A DNA stretch of 64,000 bases, from contig NZ_CP040442.1 in assembly GCF_015191005.1 (NCBI RefSeq), positions 2,790,001 to 2,854,000 on the forward strand. Reading direction: 5' to 3'. Source of the DNA: Kaistella flava (ex Peng et al. 2021). Its GTDB lineage: Bacteria > Bacteroidota > Bacteroidia > Flavobacteriales > Weeksellaceae. Under the pieces are notes generated by a model. It worked only from the letters and a program-made list of their open reading frames with translations. It did not search any database and was not told the DNA's origin. Of this stretch, positions 47,502 through 56,532 are shown in pieces (within the stretch, counting starts at the first letter, position 1; each line of letters begins with the position of its first letter). The translations under genes and the position numbers were made by a program.

Positions 47502-47783
47502 ATGGAAAATTTAACTAAGTCAGAGATTGACTATTCTCTCGCAAAAGAAAGGGTAAATCAAGTAAGAAAATTCTATGCAAGTTTGGCTGTTTTTGTCATC
47601 GTGTTAGCAATTTATAGCTTTAGAAATTATTATTTAAGAGGTGAAATTACATTTTTTAGTTTCAATAATTTCTCCGGAATATTTTGGATTTGGGGAATAA
47701 TTTTAGCTGTAAAAGCAATGAAACTATTCTTCCTTAATTCCACCTGGGAAAGAAAAATGATGGATAAAGAACTCAATAAATAA
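47502..47783 (+). CDS. 2TM-domain protein
   Basis: The 93-residue protein has 'YSLAKERVNQVRKFYASLAVFVIVLAIYSF', a second membrane helix and the ending 'NSTWERKMMDKELNK'. It shows the same pattern as the tail of the kinase: two membrane helices flanked by R-V-x-x-[VL]-[RK]-x-F-Y and W-E-x-[RK]. It starts 2 bp after the kinase gene. Confidence 0.82.
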   Translation: MENLTKSEIDYSLAKERVNQVRKFYASLAVFVIVLAIYSFRNYYLRGEITFFSFNNFSGIFWIWGIILAVKAMKLFFLNSTWERKMMDKELNK

Positions 47784-47787
47784 AGTC

Positions 47788-48078
47788 ATGGAAAATTTTA
47801 ATCAAAATAATATCAAATATTTAGAAGCCGCAAAACGGGTAAAAAGACTTAAAGGATTTTATATTCACGCCGTCGTTTACGTTTTGGTCAACTTATTTAT
47901 CGTCGCACAAAATGTAAAGTCTGGTGCTTCACTATCGAATATGGATAATTACTGGACTGCCATCTTTTGGGGTGTCGGACTTTTGGGTCATGGTATCAGC
48001 GTTTTTTTACCGAATATGATTATGGGAAAAGATTGGGAAGAGCGAAAAATCCGGGAATTAATGGATAAAAATAAGTAG
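47788..48078 (+). CDS. 2TM-domain protein, second copy
   Basis: The 96-residue protein has 'YLEAAKRVKRLKGFYIHAVVYVLVNLFIV', a second helix and 'GKDWEERKIRELMDKNK'. With the kinase tail and the gene before, this is a third 2TM unit in one operon. Such domains may report on membrane state or dimerise with the kinase; this is inference. Confidence 0.82.
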   Translation: MENFNQNNIKYLEAAKRVKRLKGFYIHAVVYVLVNLFIVAQNVKSGASLSNMDNYWTAIFWGVGLLGHGISVFLPNMIMGKDWEERKIRELMDKNK

Positions 48079-48079
48079 C

Positions 48080-48640
48080 ATGAATACCGCCACCAATTTA
48101 ATCATGGTTCTCTGGGGATTTTCAGAAATCTATCTTCTCTTAAAAATGAGATCCGGAAGTGCTGATGCGAAAGGAAAAGATAAGAAGTCGCTTTCCAGGC
48201 TTTGGCTGGTGATCGGCTTCAGTATTTTTTTCGGAATTTTTATTGCCAAGTCTACCTATTTTCCTTTTTACCAAAGTCAGTTAATACAATTGATCGGTTT
48301 GGTGTTTTTGTTCTTAGGTGTAATTTTACGGTTGATCGTTATCAATAATCTGGGGAAATATTTCACAGTAGATGTAACCATTAAAAAGGATCATCAGTTA
48401 AAAACCGACGGCTTTTATAAATATGTGCGGCATCCTTCCTATGCTTTTTCGTTGCTTACTTTTCTTGGTTTAGCGATTGTTTTAAACAATTACATTTCGG
48501 CTGTCATTGTTTTTGTTCCTGTATTTCTAATGTTTCTGTACCGAATTAAAATTGAAGAACAGGTTCTAACAGAACAGTTTGGACAAGATTATTCTGATTA
48601 TATGAAGAAAACCAAAAGACTTATTCCATTTATTTATTAA
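48080..48640 (+). CDS. Isoprenylcysteine methyltransferase-family membrane protein
   Basis: The 186-residue protein has about five membrane helices and the ICMT/PEMT-like segment 'TDGFYKYVRHPSYAFSLLTFLGLAIV' with 'IKIEEQVLTEQFGQDYSDYMKKTKRLIPFIY'. Bacterial members probably methylate lipids or small molecules, using SAM bound near the RHPxY motif. It is in the two-component operon. Confidence 0.85.
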   Translation: MNTATNLIMVLWGFSEIYLLLKMRSGSADAKGKDKKSLSRLWLVIGFSIFFGIFIAKSTYFPFYQSQLIQLIGLVFLFLGVILRLIVINNLGKYFTVDVTIKKDHQLKTDGFYKYVRHPSYAFSLLTFLGLAIVLNNYISAVIVFVPVFLMFLYRIKIEEQVLTEQFGQDYSDYMKKTKRLIPFIY

Positions 48641-48649
48641 TTTTAGAAG

Positions 48650-49393
48650 ATGATAAAAACACTCATCATTGAAGATGAAAAACCGGCCGCCCGTAAACTC
48701 GAACGATTACTGAGTTTATTCAGTGATTTAGAATTAGTTGCAGTCATTCATTCCGTAGAAGAAGGGATTGATTGGTTTCAGAATAATCCACATCCGGATT
48801 TAATTTTTTCTGATATAGTCTTAGGCGACGGCTTATCATTTGACATTTTCGAAAAAGTGCCGACCAAGAGTTTTATGATTTATACCACAGCTTTTGATCA
48901 GTATACTTTGAAGGCCTTTAAGCTGAATTCTATCGACTATCTTTTGAAACCAATTATGGAAGAAGATCTGCAAAAAGCAATCAATAAATTTAAAAGTTTC
49001 TTACCTTCTGAATCATCTTATAACACCTTGGAAATTAAATCTTTAATTAAAGAAGAGAAACAAAAATTATCTCGTATTTTAGTTAAAATTGGGTACAATT
49101 TAAAGATTGTTCAAACCGATGAGGTTTCATGTTTTTACAGCGAAAATAAAATCGTTTATCTTCAAACAAAAGAAAGAAATTATCCCACCGATTTTACTTT
49201 AGACGAACTGCAGGAAGTTCTCGATGATAAAAAGTTTTTCCGGGTGAACCGGCAGTTTATCATTAATTCTAATTTTATTAAAAACATTCATACTTCACCT
49301 TATTACAAAGTCGGAATGGAGTTTCAACCGGAAGAAGAAATTACGGTGAGTCGCGATCGTGTGAAAGATTTCAAAGACTGGTTATCTAACTAA
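48650..49393 (+). CDS. LytTR response regulator
   Basis: The 247-residue protein has an N-terminal receiver with 'IIEDEKPAARKLERLL', phospho-acceptor Asp in 'LIFSDIVLGDGLS' and Lys in 'YLLKPIMEEDL'. A C-terminal LytTR DNA-binding domain follows ('FYSENKIVYLQTKERNYPTDFTLDELQ...FFRVNRQFIIN'). It probably binds the double repeat at 46093-46122 and controls its own operon. Confidence 0.93.
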   Translation: MIKTLIIEDEKPAARKLERLLSLFSDLELVAVIHSVEEGIDWFQNNPHPDLIFSDIVLGDGLSFDIFEKVPTKSFMIYTTAFDQYTLKAFKLNSIDYLLKPIMEEDLQKAINKFKSFLPSESSYNTLEIKSLIKEEKQKLSRILVKIGYNLKIVQTDEVSCFYSENKIVYLQTKERNYPTDFTLDELQEVLDDKKFFRVNRQFIINSNFIKNIHTSPYYKVGMEFQPEEEITVSRDRVKDFKDWLSN

Positions 49394-49402
49394 ACTATTT
49401 TT

Positions 49403-50851
49403 ATGAACTGGATTTTACTGGCTGAGATTGTTTATGTAATGATCATAATCGCGGTTTTACTTCGGATTATTTATGATACCCAAACGGTCACGAAAACCCT
49501 TGCCTATTTGCTTTTGGTCATTTTTGTACCACTGATCGGTATTTTTATTTATTTCTCTTTTGGCATCAATTACCGGAAGAACAAATTGTACAATAAAAAG
49601 ATTGTTCAAGATCAACAACAGGAGGATCAGGTGCTGGCAAAACTGGAATCCTATAATCTCAAAAACCTGGAAGGGGTTAAGGAAGATAATCATTTTGCGG
49701 GATTAATGAAGATGATTTATCAAACAGACCGAAGTCCCTTAACAACGAATAATTCTGCAGAACTTTTAATTAATGGCGAAGAAAAATTTCCCGCAGTTTT
49801 AGAGGCTTTGAGAAATGCAAAACATCATATTCACATTGAATATTATATTTATGAAGATGATGAAATCGGACGGGCTATTGAACAGATTCTGATTGAAAAA
49901 GCCAGGAGTGGAGTAGAAGTTCGTTTTATTTATGATGACTTCGGAAGTGCTTCCATCCGGAAAACATTGGCAAAAAGATTGCGGGAAAATGGCGTGAAAG
50001 CGTTTCCGTTTTACAGAATTAAACTCATCAAGTTGGCGAGCCGCCTAAATTACAGAAATCACCGAAAAATCATCGTGATCGACGGACGCATTTCGTTCAT
50101 CGGTGGAATCAACATTAGCGACAAATACAGCAATGCTTCAAAAGGAAATAAATTGTATTGGCGCGACACCCATTTGAAGTTAGAAGGCGATGCAAATGCA
50201 ATTCTACAGCATATTTTTATTGGCGACTGGAATTATTGTTCCGATGAAAAACTAACCATTGACGAATTGTATTTTCCGAAACCTGAGCAGAATTTGGAGC
50301 ATACCAAAAATGTTCAGATCGTTTCCAGCGGTCCCGATTCTGACCGACCTTCGATTTATTACGCGATCGTAAAAGCGATACAGTCGGCAAAAAAAGAAAT
50401 TTTCCTTACGACACCTTATTTTATTCCGGGAGAAACGATTATTGATGCGATGAAAATGGCGTCACTTTCCGGTGTAAATGTTAAACTATTAGTTCCCGGA
50501 ATTTCAGATTCGTTTATGGTTAATGCCGCCGCAAAATCCTATTATACGATCCTTTTAAGAGCGGGCGTTCAAATATATCTGTACCAAAAAGGATTCGTTC
50601 ATGCCAAAACTTTGGTTGCTGATCGATGTCTGGCCATGGTTGGGACTGCCAATTTAGATTACCGGAGTTTTGATTTGAATTTTGAAGTAAATGCCGTCGT
50701 TTATGATGAAGAACTGGCGGGCGAACTTACAGATAATTTCGAAAAAGATCTTCTTGATTCTGAGCAGATTGATATTGAATCGTGGCTCAATCGTCCAAAA
50801 CATATCCAACTCATCGAAAAAATAGCACGACTGATGTCACCGATGTTGTAG
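49403..50851 (+). CDS. cls: Cardiolipin synthase
   Basis: The 482-residue protein has two N-terminal membrane helices and two phospholipase D HKD motifs: 'RNHRKIIVIDGRISFIGGINISD' (about 219-240) and 'FVHAKTLVADRCLAMVGTANLDYRSFDLNFE'. It makes cardiolipin from two phosphatidylglycerols. Placement at the end of the LytS/LytTR operon suggests membrane composition is part of the response. Confidence 0.93.
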   Translation: MNWILLAEIVYVMIIIAVLLRIIYDTQTVTKTLAYLLLVIFVPLIGIFIYFSFGINYRKNKLYNKKIVQDQQQEDQVLAKLESYNLKNLEGVKEDNHFAGLMKMIYQTDRSPLTTNNSAELLINGEEKFPAVLEALRNAKHHIHIEYYIYEDDEIGRAIEQILIEKARSGVEVRFIYDDFGSASIRKTLAKRLRENGVKAFPFYRIKLIKLASRLNYRNHRKIIVIDGRISFIGGINISDKYSNASKGNKLYWRDTHLKLEGDANAILQHIFIGDWNYCSDEKLTIDELYFPKPEQNLEHTKNVQIVSSGPDSDRPSIYYAIVKAIQSAKKEIFLTTPYFIPGETIIDAMKMASLSGVNVKLLVPGISDSFMVNAAAKSYYTILLRAGVQIYLYQKGFVHAKTLVADRCLAMVGTANLDYRSFDLNFEVNAVVYDEELAGELTDNFEKDLLDSEQIDIESWLNRPKHIQLIEKIARLMSPML

Positions 50852-50871
50852 AAGTTTTTTCTTTCTAAAAC

Positions 50872-50908
50872 AAAAAATACCTTTCAGAATTCCTGAAAGG
50901 TATTTTTA
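50872..50908. terminator. Bidirectional hairpin terminator
   Basis: AAAAATACCTTTCAG (50873-50887) pairs with CTGAAAGGTATTTTT (50893-50907), between the convergent cls and FMO genes. Confidence 0.9.
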
Positions 50909-50928
50909 AATTGATAGGGAATAATATT

Positions 50929-52722
<1,794 letters not shown>

Positions 52723-53415
52723 TTACAGAGAAATTTCAGCCTGCCAATATTCAAAAGTCTTTTGTTCTCCCGTATCTAAAGTAAAATCAAAGGAAGTTTT
52801 AATGGTTTCCGAAATTGAAAACTCAACTTCTTTCTTAAATAAACCGCCGGCGTAAGATAAAGTATGATACTCACCATTTTCTCCGCAAACATCGATATTC
52901 TCAGGAAATGAGTTGATTAAATTTTGGTCTAAATCTTTTCCAATATAAGTTTCATCTAATAGATCGGCTTGCGTAACAATGATTTTTGATTTAATTCCTG
53001 ATCTTAAAAAATCATAGATAACTTCCTGAGAGGTTTTTTCCCAGAGCGGTTCTACAACTTCAATTCCCAAAGGATTCAGTTTGCTTTCCCGATATGCCTT
53101 TACGTCGGACAAAAAGATGTCACCAAAAATAAAATGCTTCACGCCTTGTTCTTTAAAATGCTGAACCGCTTCACTCATTTTCTCCTCGTAATTTTTCAAC
53201 ATTGTAGAAGATGTGACCGCGTATAAAGGGATGCCAATACTTTCTGCCTGTCTTTCTAATATTTCCAAAGGAATAGAATGCATGGAAGATTTTGCGGTTT
53301 CTTCGTTCATCGTGGTCAGTAAAGCAATGACTTCAAATTCCTTTTCTTCCAGAACTTTCTGAAGTGCTAAAGCAGAATCTTTTCCGCCACTCCAGTTGAA
53401 TACTGCTTTTTTCAT
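52723..53415 (-). CDS. Diphthine-ammonia ligase-like (Dph6) ATPase
   Basis: The 230-residue protein has the PP-loop 'FNWSGGKDSALALQKVLE' and 'HFIFGDIFLSDVKAYRES', plus 'NGEYHTLSYAG', all typical of the Dph6/MJ0570 family. In eukaryotes and archaea this amidates diphthine on EF2; bacterial homologues act on unknown substrates because bacteria lack diphthamide. It is next to the RT cassette but is probably older resident DNA. Confidence 0.85.
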   Translation of the reverse strand: MKKAVFNWSGGKDSALALQKVLEEKEFEVIALLTTMNEETAKSSMHSIPLEILERQAESIGIPLYAVTSSTMLKNYEEKMSEAVQHFKEQGVKHFIFGDIFLSDVKAYRESKLNPLGIEVVEPLWEKTSQEVIYDFLRSGIKSKIIVTQADLLDETYIGKDLDQNLINSFPENIDVCGENGEYHTLSYAGGLFKKEVEFSISETIKTSFDFTLDTGEQKTFEYWQAEISL

Positions 53416-53587
53416 TGAGGAGATAAATTTTCAAGATTTTTGGTTCCGCCGGCTTCGATTATTGTTTTGTTGAGCATTTGGTATTTTTGACAATAAAATA
53501 TTTAGAAATAAACTTTCTCCACGCTAAAAACTTAATTGCTTTCTAAAATCTTTGCTGAGAACGTTATGCAATATTGTAGAAACCTTT

Positions 53588-55207
53588 TTAGCCTAAGTAA
53601 CTTTTTTGGGCGTATAATGCTAATTTCTGTTTTTCAGTTTTTGGCTCTTTATCTTCTGGTTTCTGTATTAGAAATGTTTTTTGTTTTTCGATGTTAGATT
53701 CAGCTATTTCAATTTGTCGTGTTGAATCGTAGAAACTAATATCTAACTTTGAAATTTCATCGAAGAATTTGATTGTTTCTAAGCAGTTTGATCTTATCCA
53801 CTTTTTGTGTGTAGCCTCGTAGACAAGTATCCACTTGTTACTTAATAAACCATTATTATCGAAATCCAATTTTAAAGTAGTAGTTCTAATTCGCCCACTG
53901 ATTAATTTTTCTTTGTTTAAATCGAGAATAACTAATGTGGAAATTACGTCAGAGGAATCAATAATTTGCTGTGCTATTTGATTACTAATTTTAATTCTGA
54001 AGCTGCGAGCTATCCACAAACTCCATACAACTTCAAAATGATGTCCTTTATAAATATGTTGATTTAATAAAGATTTTAAAGTTGATTCTAGTTTTTGTAA
54101 ATCTACCTTGGTTTTATTTTGTAAAAGTATTTGTAATATATCTGGAAGAATTGCACCTTCCGATAATGCTAGTGAATAAGTTAGTGATTCAAAAATATCC
54201 CAGTTGACCTCTTTAATTTTTATACGTTTAAATATTTTAATACCGTATTTAATTACAGAATCTTTTGGAAATTTTCTAGACAAATCGATGAGTAAATTAT
54301 AAAAGTTTGTCAAATCTTTCCTTTGGACTTTTGGATATTCGCGAATACTTAAATTTGTTAATTGTAATTGCCAAGTATTTTCAAATTGAAATGGCGCTTG
54401 ATTAATTTGCGTTTTTTCTTCATTTATGTTTAAATTTAAATCTCCTAAAATTCGCTGTAAATGTTTTAAAGCTTTTTCAGCATCTGATTTATTATAAAAA
54501 AAGAAGTGGCAGTCATCAACAAATCTATAACCTTTAATAAATATTTTATCTTTATCAAGGACTTTCAAAAACTCTTCATCAATATGACATCCTATAAGTT
54601 CAGCAATGATTCGAGATGTATCAGTTCCAATAACAATTCCATTTGTTTGCCCATTTTGAGTATTTCTTATTGATTCATCTATTAAGTTTCCGAAATGTGA
54701 GTTGCCTTGATTTTTTTTAGCAAAAGCTTTTGTATGAACAGACCAAGGAATTGAGTGAGTATATAATGATGGATAATATTTTGAAATATCAGATTTTAGC
54801 TCAAAAAATGTATCGAAAGATGCTTTAAGTGATTTTTCTTTGAATTCATTATATTTTGAAAATTGTTTTATAGCTCTATTACCGTTTAAATCTAATTCTG
54901 GGGTACTTGCAGATAATTTGCTTGAGTTATATTTTTGTTGAATTTCATTCCAGTTCTTGCATATCGCATTCGAAAGAATAAATTGGTGGTAAGGATTTGG
55001 AATACCATTGTGTCTTCTATGTAGTCCAACTTTCGGAATTGAATATTTTACAAAATCGGAATTAGGAATTTGATTTTTTTCCGCCTTTGTTAGTTTACTA
55101 ATAATTTTATTTACTTTATTGAACTCTTTTCCAAAGTTACTGGAAACAAAAGGAGGCGGAAGTTCTTCAGAAAAATAGCCCTTATTTAGCAAATCTTTTA
55201 TTTTCAT
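53588..55207 (-). CDS. Abi/UG-type reverse transcriptase (probable phage-defence RT)
   Basis: I place the start at the ATG at 55205-55207 (539 residues; the frame has 28 more codons upstream) because 'KGYFSEELPPPFVSS' looks like the conserved N-terminus of this RT class. Palm motifs: A 'KSDISKYYPSLYTHSIPW' (Asp140), B 'QTNGIVIGTDTSRIIAEL' (about 187-204), C 'KGYRFVDDCHFFF' (FVDD about 229-232), D 'LNLNINEEKTQI'. From about 290 on the protein is helical and repeat-like, as in AbiA/AbiK/Abi-P2 proteins. No maturase or endonuclease domain is seen. Confidence 0.85.
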   Translation of the reverse strand: MKIKDLLNKGYFSEELPPPFVSSNFGKEFNKVNKIISKLTKAEKNQIPNSDFVKYSIPKVGLHRRHNGIPNPYHQFILSNAICKNWNEIQQKYNSSKLSASTPELDLNGNRAIKQFSKYNEFKEKSLKASFDTFFELKSDISKYYPSLYTHSIPWSVHTKAFAKKNQGNSHFGNLIDESIRNTQNGQTNGIVIGTDTSRIIAELIGCHIDEEFLKVLDKDKIFIKGYRFVDDCHFFFYNKSDAEKALKHLQRILGDLNLNINEEKTQINQAPFQFENTWQLQLTNLSIREYPKVQRKDLTNFYNLLIDLSRKFPKDSVIKYGIKIFKRIKIKEVNWDIFESLTYSLALSEGAILPDILQILLQNKTKVDLQKLESTLKSLLNQHIYKGHHFEVVWSLWIARSFRIKISNQIAQQIIDSSDVISTLVILDLNKEKLISGRIRTTTLKLDFDNNGLLSNKWILVYEATHKKWIRSNCLETIKFFDEISKLDISFYDSTRQIEIAESNIEKQKTFLIQKPEDKEPKTEKQKLALYAQKSYLG

Positions 55208-55231
55208 ATGAAATCGTTTTATGCGAAGTTT

Positions 55232-55359
55232 GTTAACGTTTCTCGGCTTAGCGATGTAGCGGATAAGGAATCCGAAACTTTCTACTATCACTTAACTTCA
55301 TAGAAAGCAAAAACCTTCCATTTAGCGCAAAACCCACCATATTGCCAAACCGATGTTAG
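55232..55359. repeat. attC-like imperfect inverted repeat
   Basis: On the minus strand CTAACATCGGTTTGGC (55344-55359) is answered by GCTAAGCCGAGAAACGTTAAC (55232-55252). The arms share TAAC, TCGG and GGC/AGC blocks across about 90 bases. The interior has a small hairpin, CGGAT-TCCTT-ATCCG. It sits between the tRNA-like RNA and the RT start. Confidence 0.5.
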
Positions 55360-55384
55360 TGGTTAGGGCTTCTTCTTGTTATTG

Positions 55385-55482
55385 TGGTCGCAGAAGGACT
55401 CGAACCTTCATCAAACCTTGGAAAAAGACAGTGTAATTCATCTCTTTCCAAGGGTTTGCTCTACCTGTTGAGCTATACGACC
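55385..55482 (-). ncRNA. tRNA-like RNA with extended anticodon arm
   Basis: The 98-nt minus-strand element has a 7-bp acceptor stem (GGTCGTA/TGCGACC, one G-T pair), discriminator A, a D arm (GCTC-AACAGGTA-GAGC with the usual GG), and a T arm (GAAGG-TTCGAGT-CCTTC). In place of a 17-nt anticodon arm are about 45 nt folding as AAACC(C)TTGG/CCAAGGTTT (9 bp, bulged C), then AAAGA/TCTTT and a 14-nt loop GATGAATTACACTG. The only anticodon-like loop, TTGGAAA, is paired inside this stem. CCA is not encoded. Its first base is the last base of the HEPN stop codon. Confidence 0.8.
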
Positions 55483-56408
55483 TAAAATGCTATATTCCTT
55501 AGTTCGTAATCAGAAATATCTAAACCAAAGTCAACTTTACAATACATTTTGAATTTCGCTTTTTTTCTTTCTTCTTTAAAACCCTTTATACTTTTTTCAT
55601 TTGCTTCCATAAATTTATCCAAAAAATATTTTATAAAAGTATTTAACCCTATTTTATTAATAAATTCATTATCAATTTTAAGGGCAATTTTTCTATAAAT
55701 GTTTAGAAAGTCAAACAGTTCAAGTTTATCAAAGTCGTCCACATTTTTTCTTTTAAAGTCAACTTTGTACCTTTTATTTTTTAAACTCTCGTCCCAAAAA
55801 TCATTAAGCTTAGTTCCGTGATTGTTTATAATATCAAGAAGCAAACCTTGAACTGAGATTGATCGGTGAGTAATTCTATTTCGCCTTAAACGTATGTAAT
55901 CTAAAGTTGTAATCTCCAGAGGCTCAAATAAGTTTTCTACATTAATGTCTAATCGGTTTAAAAATTTATCAAATATTTTTTTGTCTTCTATATCTTCAGA
56001 TTCCATTTTTTGTTGCAGATCTAAAATTTCAGGATTTAATTTTTGACCGAATTGATGAAGTCTAATTAAATAGTTTTCAAAATATCCATAAGCAAGTTGA
56101 TAAATACTTTTTAAAATTAAATTTTGAGTTCCGTTGTGCGATTTGTCAAGATAATCAAGCGAGACATTAAATTGTTTACTGCTTAAGTTTTTACTAAAGA
56201 TTTCAGTTGTTGACTTTTGAGAATGATTTTTTAAATTCTCTTTTTGGTCTATTATAAATTGTTCCCAAACAAAAATGTAATGAGAATAACAGTCATTAAG
56301 TTCTGATAAATTTTCTTCAAATATTTTTAATTGTTCTGTTCTCATTTTATTTGTGTGATGTCTTCTTTTAGCCTGACCGATAAATACATTATCCGTATGA
56401 AAAGTCAT
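55482..56408 (-). CDS. HEPN-domain protein, probable ribonuclease
   Basis: The 308-residue protein (an internal ATG at 56345, Met22, is also possible) is mostly helical. 'LRRNRITHRS' holds the HEPN catalytic motif R-N-x3-H (Arg176, His181). The helix 'SIYQLAYGYFENYLIRL' (about 101-117) resembles the first helix of RiboL-PSP/MAE_28990-type HEPN proteins. Most HEPN proteins of this kind are RNases in toxin or abortive-infection systems. It is read in the order HEPN, tRNA-like RNA, RT. A near-match -7 element (TATTTTG) just precedes the first ATG. Confidence 0.75.
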   Translation of the reverse strand: MTFHTDNVFIGQAKRRHHTNKMRTEQLKIFEENLSELNDCYSHYIFVWEQFIIDQKENLKNHSQKSTTEIFSKNLSSKQFNVSLDYLDKSHNGTQNLILKSIYQLAYGYFENYLIRLHQFGQKLNPEILDLQQKMESEDIEDKKIFDKFLNRLDINVENLFEPLEITTLDYIRLRRNRITHRSISVQGLLLDIINNHGTKLNDFWDESLKNKRYKVDFKRKNVDDFDKLELFDFLNIYRKIALKIDNEFINKIGLNTFIKYFLDKFMEANEKSIKGFKEERKKAKFKMYCKVDFGLDISDYELRNIAF

Positions 56409-56476
56409 ACAAAATAGATCAAATTTCGCCGTTTAAGTACCATAATAATGCTACATTATCTCTATGCTAAAATACC

Positions 56477-56508
56477 AAAAATTCCTCTTGAAAAATCAAA
56501 AGGAATTA
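56477..56508 (-). terminator. Terminator of mnmA
   Basis: AATTCCTCTTGA (56480-56491) pairs with TCAAAAGGAATT (56496-56507), with one mismatch. It is followed on the minus strand by TTT. It separates mnmA from the HEPN-RT cassette. Confidence 0.65.
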
Positions 56509-56532
56509 TATTATTAATTAAAAATCAGTATT

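Noticed and set aside
53588..55207. Retron or group II intron RT
   Set aside because: No maturase X or endonuclease domain, no msr/msd-like inverted repeats immediately upstream of the type used by retrons, and motif B/C sequences (TDTSRIIAEL, FVDD) differ from retron or intron forms.
55208..55291. 28-codon N-terminal extension of the RT frame
   Set aside because: The extension overlaps the attC-like repeat, and the internal Met precedes the conserved-looking GYFSEELPPPF; kept as non-coding.
55385..55482. Reading the tRNA-like RNA as a working tRNA-Ser with anticodon GGA (loop TTGGAAA)
   Set aside because: The flanking AACCC and GAGAT do not form a five-base anticodon stem, a long variable arm in the Ser style does not fit the D arm, and TTGGAAA pairs better inside the extended hairpin.
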